Assembly (NCBI GenBank): GCA_951640165.1
Contig: OX621242.1
Span: 29,446,001-29,510,000, forward strand
From: Pseudoips prasinana
Taxonomy: Eukaryota; Arthropoda; Insecta; Lepidoptera; Nolidae
Length of the DNA stretch: 64,000 bases
Direction: 5' to 3'
Made by a program: the position numbers and the translations under genes
Notes under the pieces: generated by a model
Told to the model about the DNA's origin: nothing
The model's database searches: none
The model's input: the letters and a program-made list of their open reading frames with translations, nothing else
Shown here: positions 23,295 through 32,818 of the stretch, one piece after another
How the letters are laid out: every line of letters starts with the position of its first letter
How positions within the stretch are numbered: the first letter of the stretch is position 1

Positions 23295-23560
23295 ACCTCA
23301 TATTTTTGGAACGAAGTTCCTTATCGCGCGTTGCGAAAGGGGGCTAGACGGAAAAAATTAAGACAAAGTTGTATCGAGACTTTTTGCTTTTTTTTTATTA
23401 CTAAAATTGAGCCTACTAATTAAGTTTATATTACATTATGTTTGTTAATAATAAAAAATATATTATATAACTTAAAGGAACTAGGTTCCATCCGGGTGTC
23501 CGTTGACACCTCCCAAGTTTATTTTGTTTATATATTGGTTCTTTTCTATCAAAGTGATAT
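23295..23560. repeat. Lepidopteran-type dispersed repeat (GGAACGAAGTTCC)
   Basis: The text GGAACGAAGTTCCTTATCGC followed by GCGAAAGGGGGCTAGACGG is a recurrent lepidopteran repeat from general familiarity. The block seems to continue to the GGTTCCATCCGGGTGTCCG region. Only this copy was seen in the window, so confidence is moderate. Confidence 0.4.
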
Positions 23561-23635
23561 TTAAAGAAGAATAATAATATACAGGACTTTACTTGCACTC
23601 CGAAGCTGAGGGTGCATTTATTTTTTACAAATAGC

Positions 23636-23890
23636 AGTTAGCCTAGGATGCTTACACTGCTTCACCAGACTATATACGTGAGCGAGGGCTTCAGCTGTCG
23701 AGCTAAACTACAAACTACCGACTCGGGCCGGAGGGCACCCCCTGTGGGTTTCGTACTTCCATTCTGAGCGGTGGGTGTAATACCGCCAAATCCCAGACTT
23801 CGAGTTTATTGAGAAATTTCCTAAACAGAAAAATCTCACTTTTTGGCCTGACCCAGGATTTGACTCAGGACCTCGTTACTTGCGGTATAA
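23636..23890 (-). repeat. tRNA-headed SINE, family A head with alternative tail
   Basis: On the minus strand, head-like text near 23880 (AACGAGGTCCTGAGTCAAAT) and the GGCGGTATTACACCC module match family A. The downstream part instead reads CACAGGGGGTGCCCTCCGGC and GTGAAGCAGTGTAAGCATCC, which is the tail of the retroposon at 59902-60284. This is a composite SINE. Confidence 0.6.
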
Positions 23891-23966
23891 CAATAATCCA
23901 AAGAGCAATGAGCTCCTATTCATCCATAGGTTCTCTAGAAGAAATCGCTTAATGCGATAAGACCGC

Positions 23967-24010
23967 CCATTGTAAAGACGCCAGCACATCCAGCTCCCCG
24001 AATCTTTCAA
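23967..24010. repeat. MITE family E, end fragment
   Basis: AGACGCCAGCACATCCAGCT followed by CCCCGAATCTTTCAA matches one terminal repeat of the MITE at 10743-10877. Confidence 0.6.
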
Positions 24011-24469
24011 AGAACATCGGTCACGGCCCATACATGCTGTGACCTGGCTATAAAATATCGCGAACATGACTAGTGTATGGATTAATCCGTTCCTCTAGGC
24101 ACATTCATCAATCCTAATTTGAAAATATATTATTTAAAAGCCGTGGATCATAGAACGATACACTTATGTATTAAGTCACTTTTGAGGTTATGATGTATAA
24201 GTCGGCAGCCATTACTACAACCTCAGCTAAAACCATTGATATAAAAACTATGCATTCATATATAACTATACAAGTCAATGGCTAAAACCATAAAAATGAA
24301 TAAATAACCTTTCTAATCTTTTCACTGTTATGTATCTAAGACAGGTGCAGCGCAATGTGCATGAATCAGGATATGATTATACAAAAGCCAAGCTAGACTG
24401 TTTCTTAGCAACTGTTTTAAATTATTATGAAAAATATATATAATGGTTCCTTGCCTTGGCATATTTTTT

Positions 24470-24610
24470 TTTATTGCCTTAGTAAGCAGATGAGCTAGCG
24501 GCCCACCTGATGGTAAGTGGTAACCGCTGCTCATGGACATTCGCAGTGCCAGGGGCCACAGCAAACCGCTGCCTACCGTGATATTAGTACTCTTTTTAAA
24601 CCTCGTTTGA
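24470..24610. repeat. LINE 3'-UTR-like fragment
   Basis: CCACCTGATGGTAAGTGGTA followed by CCATGGACATTCGCAGTGCCAGGGG-type text is a common lepidopteran LINE 3' region. A diverged relative lies at 44795-45075. Clade not determined. Confidence 0.45.
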
Positions 24611-24637
24611 AGAAGGACATGTCGTAGCGCTGGGGAA

Positions 24638-24677
24638 ACACCGCAGCAGGTAATTTATGAATTACCTGCTGCGGTGT
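24638..24677. repeat. Perfect 18-bp fold-back hairpin
   Basis: Arms ACACCGCAGCAGGTAATT (24638-24655) and its exact complement (24660-24677), with a 4-nt loop TATG. Confidence 0.9.
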
Positions 24678-24787
24678 GTATCTACTTACTAAAAATATAG
24701 GTAACCTAATATCTCAAAGGTCGGTAAAAAATAATAATAATAAAAGGGCACCTTAAATAAAACACCAATATGGTTTTAAGTATTAAT

Positions 24788-26968
24788 TTATTCTATGTCT
24801 TCCCTTACAACAACTGAATCTAAATATTCAGCAGGTTCAGAAATATTTGACTGGTATCGAGCCCATCCAAGGTACCACACAATCGTCATGACATGATCAC
24901 AACATCCAACTGTGCGTGGCCCTACCAAACAGTTGCAACAATACTCTGCTATACCCTCTCTCTCTGATATGCCATTTTCTATTAAAATATAAACATAGTA
25001 TTGCTTCCTTGATACATGTCTCGACTTGATTTTCCCCCTTATCAGAGTATTGTTGCCACTTCCTCTTAAATTGTAATCTGAAGTATCTATGCTGCCACTT
25101 GTTACTTCTATTCTGCACCCACCATGAAACCTTACGTGCTCCCCATAATATGACCGTGCTTGTCGTATCTGATAGGTTCCTAAAGCAAAAAGAATTAATT
25201 AATTCATTTCCATTCTAGGAAATGTGATTAGGTTATCTCTATCAGCCGTAATACTAACAAAGTTCAACCAATAGGGACAAATTATTTTGTAAAGAAATCC
25301 TTTCTCTGATAATATTTAACATTTCCCCAGCATCATCTCTATTTCTCAGGCGAACACCAAACCTGTTCAGAAGACTGGCCGCTATTTCAAAATGTTGCAT
25401 CATATGCGGCACAGTCTTATTAAAATAGTCTTGCCGTAATAATTTAAAATCTCTTTTAAAATACCCATTAACCACCTCCACCACCCATCGACAAATTGTC
25501 ACACATCTACTTCTATTTGCTTGCTCTGTGGTCAGTTGATGTTCGCCCTCTGAAAGTGATTCTGGCATGTAGGCCTTGTAATTGCAGTCTTCTAACAGGC
25601 TAACAGAGTCTCTGAAACCCCTATCTAAAATAAAGATATCATTAGCTTGTAGATACAATCTGAGAGGAGAATTCTCATTTATAAAAAGAGATGTCATAAT
25701 CTCAGCATCCTATGTAGTAGCCTTGTATGGCCCAAAACAGTCAACAATATAGCTATCAGTTGATACAATCAAAAACGGTTTGAGTAGATTTCTATACTTA
25801 TGCAGTGAGTATGTATCCTTTTGAAACATATAATTTGAACTTTTGTTAATGTATATATAAGTGCCATCACAAATCAGAATGACTTGGTTATTGTTATCAT
25901 TATAATAGATGCCATTTGGCAACAGCAGATTATGCCGTAGTAAATTCTCCCTTGAAATATGACTAATTCCAAGATTATTGGGAACAAAGTCTTGCACCAG
26001 CAATTCTCTTATGCTGTGCATTAATCTTTCAAGGGTACGACGAGGCACTCCTAAAAGCTTCGATAATCTGTCATCAGATTCTCCAGATCTCAATTTTATA
26101 AGCAAAGCAGACAAGCCTATAATGCCTCTATGAGCTTCTTGGATCCTAGGAACCTCATGTAACAATGAAATAAATTCCTCTTTTGTACTTCCAATCCAAT
26201 AAAAAAAATAAATTGTCTTCAACATCTTGAATTGCTTCAATGCTGCTTAATTCAAATATGATTTGTATGAATTTACCCATGAGAACACAATATGCTCTAT
26301 TTGTTGTACATTAAAAGTACTGATGCTGTTTGGCAAATCAAATAAATATCCCAGTTATTGCTAATAGCCTTGGTGAGAGGATCCAGATGCTTGTTCACCG
26401 TAGTTATCGCAGGCTAAAGCTTCATTAACTGCGTGCATTGCAATATCCCTACATGCCTCACAAATGTAATCATCTTCAGTTATCTGCAAAAGAAGAAAAA
26501 ATATTACTATTATGCAACTTAAAAGAATATCTGCCTAGCTTTTTGCTATGTTGGGGTTAATTTCTAGTACAACCTAGAGCGGTAGTATTTTACATGAAGC
26601 AACTGCCATCAGATCTCCACAGCCTAATCACGGGAATATACTGATATTATTACATGGTTGACAGATTTAAGAAGCTTTTTATTGGATATAATGATTATCA
26701 AAGATGGTAAATGTAAAGAGAACAGGACAAACAGCTTAACATGCTTTCAAGGCCCAGGGAGTCTCAATGAGTAAGGAAACTGTAACCCATCCACAGACTG
26801 TCTGTGAAAATCGCAGCTTTACCTAACGGATCAATCAATGTACTCAGTATCCACAATATACTAAAAGATCATTGAGCATAAAAAACTCAACTGAATAAAT
26901 ACATTTGAATAATATTGTAATTCTGTCATAACATAGTAAACTATATCTTATGAAAAAAATTACTTACG
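24788..26968 (-). pseudogene. PIF/Harbinger-like transposase gene with SWIM zinc finger, broken
   Basis: Pieces in order on the minus strand: an exon ending at 26968 with donor GTAAGT; an intron to 26484 with acceptor TTTTGCAG; an exon from 26483 with ITEDDYICEACRD (paired cysteines). Then 25710-26240 includes KLRSGESDDRLSKLLG, a helix-turn-helix-like part, and ICDGTYIYI, the first catalytic D. 25254-25697 follows with ILDRGFRD (second D) and RWVVEVVNG (E), the DDE_Tnp_4 layout. Last, 24788-25190 includes GTYQIRQARSYYGEHV and CNCLVGPRTVGCCDH, a SWIM-like CxC...CxH finger. Disablements: TAG at 25710-25712 between otherwise continuous halves, a stop near 26362, frame changes near 26200-26250 (A8 run) and 25265, and TAA near 25200. 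No terminal repeats were located. Confidence 0.8.
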
Positions 26969-27567
26969 AGTATTGGGGTGATCCAATTGCTATTGCAATA
27001 TCAGGTATCAATATCAAAGGGTCGTTAGGACTTGAAAGATCAGGAGTCCGTAATAGTAGCCAAGTCACAAATAACACACAAAAACCACAACAAATCGCCC
27101 AGTACGAAACAACGCAAAAGCAACGAAGGACTGCACCAAAGAGTATTTAAACGTTCCGTTCTACGTATTAGTGCAAATGTCAACTATCATTTGCAACTCG
27201 TTTCGGAATACTTACTCCATATCCCCATCTAAAAATGATGTGATTGATAATACATTACAAAAATAAGTAAAAATTCTGCAATACAGTCTAGTATTTAAGA
27301 TAGTAAACACATAATGGTAGTGTTACTTTAGTGTTATGATGAAACGTGGAGCACAGATAAAAACGGGACAGCTTTGGATGCGTTCAAAACCTATTAAAAG
27401 TATTATGAAAATGAGGTTTTTATTACAAAGCTAAATTATTTTCCCGGCCTCAATAAAAAAATCTGAACCCCGTAATTTAATATACACATAATTCACTATT
27501 TTTTGACGTATCAATCATTGGTGGTCGTTTCATATTATGGTCAGGTCGTATATGGCCGATGTTCTTT

Positions 27568-27657
27568 CTTTTTTAGATTTTCAACTTTATCACAAAAGTT
27601 CACTTTCACTTGGGGAAATTTGAAAGATTGGGGTAGCTTGATGTCCTGGCGTCTGTA
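27568..27657. repeat. MITE family E, truncated copy beside the solo LTR
   Basis: Carries AGATTTTCAACTTTATCACA and ends GATTGGGGTAGCTTGATGTC then CTGGCGTCTGTA, the right half of the MITE at 10743. The solo LTR begins six bases further on. Confidence 0.65.
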
Positions 27658-27662
27658 GATAT

Positions 27663-27980
27663 TGTAATGATATTACCTGCCCTCCTATAGAATAAAACCT
27701 CTTTTATCAAGATAGCTAGTAGCTCTGGTCATTTTATTAAAATAACTAAACATAGCTTTTAAAATGAGAATAGAATTCGAATCAAATAAAAAGCATGGTG
27801 TTACGTTTGATTGATGTTTGTCAATAGTTATAAAAATGGTGTGCTAAAGTAAACATTGTGAATCTAATATAATTATTTTAAATAAAATCAGTGATTGTTT
27901 GTGAATACATGTGTTATCATTGAGAAGATCTCCCTAGATCCCGTATAGAAATACCTCTTGCAGCTGCGAGTGTGCTTACA
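27663..27980 (+). mobile_element. Solo LTR of the Gypsy-type family
   Basis: 318 bp, TGTAATGATATTACC...GAGTGTGCTTACA, the same length and ends as the LTRs at 11394 and 15372 but in the opposite orientation. At least one base differs (ACGTAACACC versus ACGTAACCCC on the complementary strand). It is flanked by a 4-bp duplication, ATAT, at 27659-27662 and 27981-27984. The copy arose by LTR-LTR recombination after insertion. Confidence 0.93.
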
Positions 27981-28160
27981 ATATTTATCTTGTTTGAGTA
28001 TGTACCATAAAGAGTATTCTATTCTAAGGTATACAAAATACTTCAAATTTACTATACTACTACTATTATAATAAAGATTTTCTATTTTAAAGGAACACTA
28101 CAACAACCTCGTAGGCCTAGCTGCTGTAGCGATTTTTTGTAACGAAAATAACGAATCCCT

Positions 28161-28372
28161 GGGGGGCTACCGGCTAAGTCGCCGAACATCGTTTTCGTGA
28201 ATGGCGTTCAAATTAATAAAGGTTAAAAATGACTTGACTATTGACTGACCAATTATGACGTCCCAAGTGCTCAGGGAAGCCGTTTTAACGATTGATTAAG
28301 TCATTTTTAACCTTTCATTATTTGAACGCCGATCATGAAAACGATGTTCGACAACTTAGCCGGTAGCCCCCC
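28161..28372. mobile_element. MITE, family F
   Basis: 212 bp with long inverted ends. The left reads GGGGGGCTACCGGCTAAGTC and continues into GAACATCGTTTTCGTGA; the right is its near-complement, over roughly 80 bp with mismatches. The centre holds CCAATTATGACGTCCC. A second copy is at 47572-47800. No coding capacity; class unknown. Confidence 0.75.
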
Positions 28373-28681
28373 TGGGTTTAAATCAAATAATTATTAGGAT
28401 TTTCCTGGTAAGAATATTACCCAATAGAAGCTTTACGCGTAGGTCGTTGTAACGCAGTTCATTACCGTTGTAAGCAAATAACTACATGTACTAACAGAGG
28501 CCCGAAATACGAAGGAGTTATGTATAAAGCCCACGCAATATGTTTGTACAACAGTTAGCAGGACCAATTAGTTATTTAAACCAGCATTGAACTAGTTTAA
28601 CTCTCATTGCAAACGTGGTTAAATCATGTAAGCAAACAATAACTTATGCTCTTGTTTTTGTACGATTTACTAATCTAAATG

Positions 28682-28862
28682 TGCCCTGCGGTTTTACCCG
28701 CGTTAAACTTAATAAATTATAGCCAAAGTCTTATTCGGATATATAAGATATATTACTACAAAGTTTCGTCAAAATCCGTTCGGTAGTTTTTGCGTGGAAA
28801 GGTAACAAACATCCATACATACATACTAACAAACTTTCGCATTCATAATATTGTTAGAGCAG
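28682..28862 (-). repeat. AATATTATAAATGCG-type repeat, inverted copy
   Basis: Reads CCTGCGGTTTTACCCGCGTT ... AAATCCGTTCGGTAGTTTTT ... ACAAACTTTCGCATTCATAA, the complement of the copy at 20848. Confidence 0.6.
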
Positions 28863-29059
28863 GATTATTACTAAACGAAGTTAATCTACAGATTGAACTT
28901 CGTTTTAATATTAGGTTACTTGAACCATGCGTCAACTATAGTAATAATTTTAGTCTTTATTTTGTTACAGTTTAGAGATAACACGAGTGCAATCTTTTAT
29001 AGCAACATAGTTGACGGAATAACTGTTCTTCATTAGCCGGAAGGCGCTGGTTTCCTAAT

Positions 29060-29155
29060 GCACTCACCGGTCTGTAAACAATCAGAGCAGATGGCGAATG
29101 GCGATTAGTCTACAGATGGGTAACCGGTAAGGTTGTTAAATTACTTAGCGTCATC
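29060..29155 (+). repeat. 5S-rRNA-derived SINE, 5' fragment
   Basis: ACCGGTCTGTAAACAATCAG and CTACAGATGGGTAACCGGTA align with the start and the GGATGGGTGACCGC-like box of the copies at 40911 and 42571. The rest is lost. Confidence 0.45.
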
Positions 29156-30378
29156 ATGCGTATTCCGTTTGTACGATGACATTGAAGAGCTCTCAAAAGC
29201 AGCTATAATATTAATTCGCTCGAATAAAGATTGTGTTGAACCAATGACGACTAAAGTTATGGTACCGTCACTGTATCTTGCTCCTCTTCTCACACTTAAT
29301 AGAAGCCTTCTTACAATTGATAGTTAAGACATGGTCCCTTTTAACACTCGGGTAATTTTCAAATGATATTGCCACAGACGTAACTTCAATCATTCTACTT
29401 TCGATCATAAAGTAGAATTCAATTAAGTGGAGTTCCATTAGTTAGTTAGTCTTTGTTAGGAATAGCCTATGGTTATTTAACTATAATACATTGCGTTGCA
29501 CTTCTGGTATTGCTACAATCTGCTACATTCAACTTCTCAGTTAGCTGAACTGGGTTTGTAGCAATTAAACACTGACTATTACTTTATGGCTTCCTTGTTC
29601 ATCTAAGGCGATAAACCGAAGAAACGACCTTTACATTTTTGTCTGCGCGCATGGAAATCAAGAGTTTCTTTTTCAGATTTTGTGTTAAGATACAATATGT
29701 TGGTAATTAAATGATCTATAGCATATAGGTAGAAGATTTCCTCGAAATAACTCATTCTTTCTTTTTTTGGAATCATTTTTGAAGGCTTATTGCAGTTGTA
29801 TTAAGGCCGAGAAAAAGCTTAAAACTTTTTATTCGACATTTATTGAACTTTAATAATGTAGAAGTAACCCTTTCATTTCGTAGACTCTTTTAAATTTAAC
29901 TAGTGTCTACTGTTCGAGCTTAAGTAATAAGAGGCGATTATAATAATTAAAAAATAGAAAACAGTGACATTATAGTAGCAAATTATAGTAGTACGTTTCA
30001 CTATAGGTACCCATAAGCGTTGTTTGCATATAACAGTAAAATCGATTTATTTTATACATCAGGGTTATTAACATAGTAGGCTTGTGCTAAAATAATAATT
30101 TAGTACGTACCAATCTAAAACCTAACATTGTGGGACTGGTGTCTGGTCTAGATTATATGTATTGTGTACTGTGGTGTGATATATTTATTACAAGCCAGCA
30201 GTGTATTACAGATAACCAGAAATGTTTGTAGTCTTCTACTACATAAATAATAGGAAAAATTATATTTTCTTTGACATCATTTAACGAAAAATAATAATAA
30301 GTTTACACTGTATTTTTTAATTTGAATAAGAAGCCTTAGAAATGAATATGAAATTGTAATATATGCGAAAACATATAG
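29156..30378. other. Unassigned stretch
   Basis: No convincing gene or repeat. A 64-codon plus-strand frame at 29133-29327 has no family resemblance. Confidence 0.35.
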
Positions 30379-32053
30379 CCTCCTGACTATCCCAGGTACT
30401 TTTTTTCGTATTTGATTGTGAAAATTTTATATGTTGCACATAAATACCCTAGTGTTTTGTTAAAAATATTTTAAAAAATCCCAAGGCGGAAAATCTGGAT
30501 TTTCACTATGTCACTTATATAGGACAAACGCAGAATATGAAGTTGTGCTTTGTATAGTACATAGCATTTTATTCAGAAATAAATACATATATTGTTGTTA
30601 TTTTGATAGTATGACTAATAAAACAACTGTAGTTTTAATGAAAGGCATATTTATTATCAAAAAATATTAAAAAACGCCAATTTTTTACGTCAAACCCATA
30701 CATGTGGGGTCTACGGATAGGTGTTCAAAAATGATATTGAGGTTTCTAATATCATATTTTTCTACACTGAATAGTTTGTGCGAGACACTTCTAAAGTGGT
30801 AAATTGAGTCCCCCCCCCCCTGTAACTTCTAAAATAAGAGAATGATAAATCAAAAAAAGTATATGATGTACATTACCATGCAAACTTCCACCGAAAATTG
30901 GTCTGAACGAGATCTAGTAAGCAGTTTTTCAGTTTTTATTAATACTTCATAAATCGTAAACCGCAATTTACCTTTCATTCAATCAAATAAAATAATTTCT
31001 GCTACGGAACCCTTCATGGGCGAGTCCGACACGCACTTGGCCGCTTTTTTGTAAGTCCTAATGTTTTTCCTTTTAGTAGAACTACGGTCCTATTTGGGCA
31101 ATCTACTATGGTTTCCAGAATATCGTATAAATATCGAATATCAATATACTGCTGCACCTATAAATTAAATATTGTTCCACCTAGATGTGGCTTTTGGAAT
31201 ATAAGCTGGCTGTTGAAGATGACGATCGCTATGCTCTAATTTATCTCTAACCCAACAGTTATGTCTATCGACATTTCGAAGGTCGAGGAACGTGTATTCC
31301 TCGATCTAGGCAGCAATCCACGTCTACCACCACGTCTCCCACATGTACAAACCCGACCCGGCCTTTCAGAACTAACTGATAATAATGGCAAAGCTGGTGT
31401 AGATTCAATTAATTGATCATTATCCGAAGAACTCTGTGAAGAACTTCCGGAATTTATATCTCACTCATTTGTTTGTGGAGTATAACTGCAATCATCTTTA
31501 GATACTTCAGAACCATCATCAAAGTTAGATTGATTTAATATATCGGTAATATTGTCTTCTGTCAACACTAAAACAAAAAAAAAGTAATCATATTAAAAAA
31601 AAGAATAATAAATATAGACTATGTACTATACCTAGAACACCGATAGTGTATGCAATCAAAACTTTATAGGCTGACATTGTACTACATAAAGGACATCTAA
31701 CAACAAGTGTAAGTGGAAGACGAAATATTGGCATATTTCGTGAAATAATTCAAAATATATTACGTAAGTCAATCAACTAAACTGTAACAATTTAGTTTTC
31801 AACGTAATTCACATTAAATGACAAGATTGAACTAGATTGTACTTACCGGCCTTTCGGCGTGAACGCACCTATCCACTAGTCGACGCCATTTTGTCAAAAA
31901 TGACAGGTGTATCAGACTCAATATATTTTTTTGTCGTTCGGCAAACAAAAACTAGATGTCACTTTAAGGTTTTGTCATCTCAAGAAAGTCGAATAACCGC
32001 GAATATTTTTTTGAATCTGATGTCCTATGAGTAGTACGATAGCGGTCAGGAGG
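30379..32053 (-). mobile_element. Decayed DNA transposon of unknown superfamily (tentative)
   Basis: A 9-bp inverted terminal match, CCTCCTGAC (30379-30387) and GTCAGGAGG (32045-32053), is flanked on both sides by ATAG (30375-30378 and 32054-32057), a possible 4-bp target duplication. Between them lies a two-exon gene remnant reading inward from the right end. The short terminal match could be chance. A repeat G fragment sits inside at about 30985-31050, suggesting later insertion or internal rearrangement. Confidence 0.4.
31236..31677 (-). pseudogene. Two-exon remnant of a transposase-like N-terminus
   Basis: Exon 1 (31632-31677, minus) runs from an ATG for 15 codons and ends at CTAG/GTATAG. 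Exon 2 starts after a T-rich acceptor (TTTTGTTTTAG) at 31567 and continues in frame: VLTEDNITDILNQSNFDDGS, an acidic region, a TGA at 31461-31463, then Ser-rich text and PGRVCTCGRRGGRRG before TAG at 31236. The acidic start and basic glycine-arginine patch resemble N-terminal regions of DNA transposases such as piggyBac-like proteins, but there is no catalytic domain and no TTAA flank. Broken by one nonsense codon and truncated. Confidence 0.5.
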
Positions 32054-32439
32054 ATAGATTAAAATATTGTTAATTTTAATATTAGTATTTGTACGCCGGT
32101 ATACAAATGAACTATATATAAAAAAATATTAAATAGAATACAGATATAAGATTGAATATTAAAGTTAATCTGTATTTGTATAATTTGTAATCTTATTGTA
32201 TTTATTCTGGGTTTTTCCTATGAAATGAAAATCAGTACCTAATAAAAAACACATTGATAGCATTGCGCGCGCTGGGTAATTCCAGGTCATTTGTTTAAAA
32301 GTTATATCTTCGTGCCGATATAATAAACGCGAGCGTGTCGTTCTAGAAACTTCTATGACTCAAAGTAGTAAGTAGCCGTAGGCTGCCTTTACACCAACGA
32401 TGCGAATAGGTATACCACCGCTTCTGATCTATTTATAGA

Positions 32440-32642
32440 AACATGAATGTTTGTCTGTATGTCCTTTATAGAACCGTAGGCTATACATTTGATCATGTGA
32501 TGATCTTCAGCAAAGTGTTGCGCATGAGCCCACGAAGGTTTTAGTACGACCAATCTACAAGATGGAACCACTATTATTCCAATTTTTATTTTATTTATTT
32601 TAGTAAGTGGCGTAGCAACGCGCGCAGGCAACAGCTAGTATA
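32440..32642. repeat. Dispersed repeat fragment
   Basis: Text such as ATGTTTGTCTGTATGTCC at the start and CGCGCGCAGGCAACAGCTAG at the end is typical of lepidopteran non-autonomous repeats that finish with an AGCTAGT motif. Only one copy was seen here. Confidence 0.35.
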
Positions 32643-32818
32643 GCATAAATTTTATTATTAATACCTACCCGTATCAAGTAGAAATTAGTGATTTTTCAAA
32701 ATTATCCGCGATCATTCGAAACCACAGCAAACCCTCACTTAGGAAATAATTAAGTCAAAATAATTCGGCGGGGGCGCAATGCGTTCTTTTCTCGCTGCCT
32801 TCTTTGATACTATGAATA

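Noticed and set aside
31236..31677. piggyBac assignment of the two-exon remnant
   Set aside because: The acidic N-terminus is suggestive, but there is no catalytic domain, no TTAA flank and no CCC-type terminal repeat at the proposed ends.
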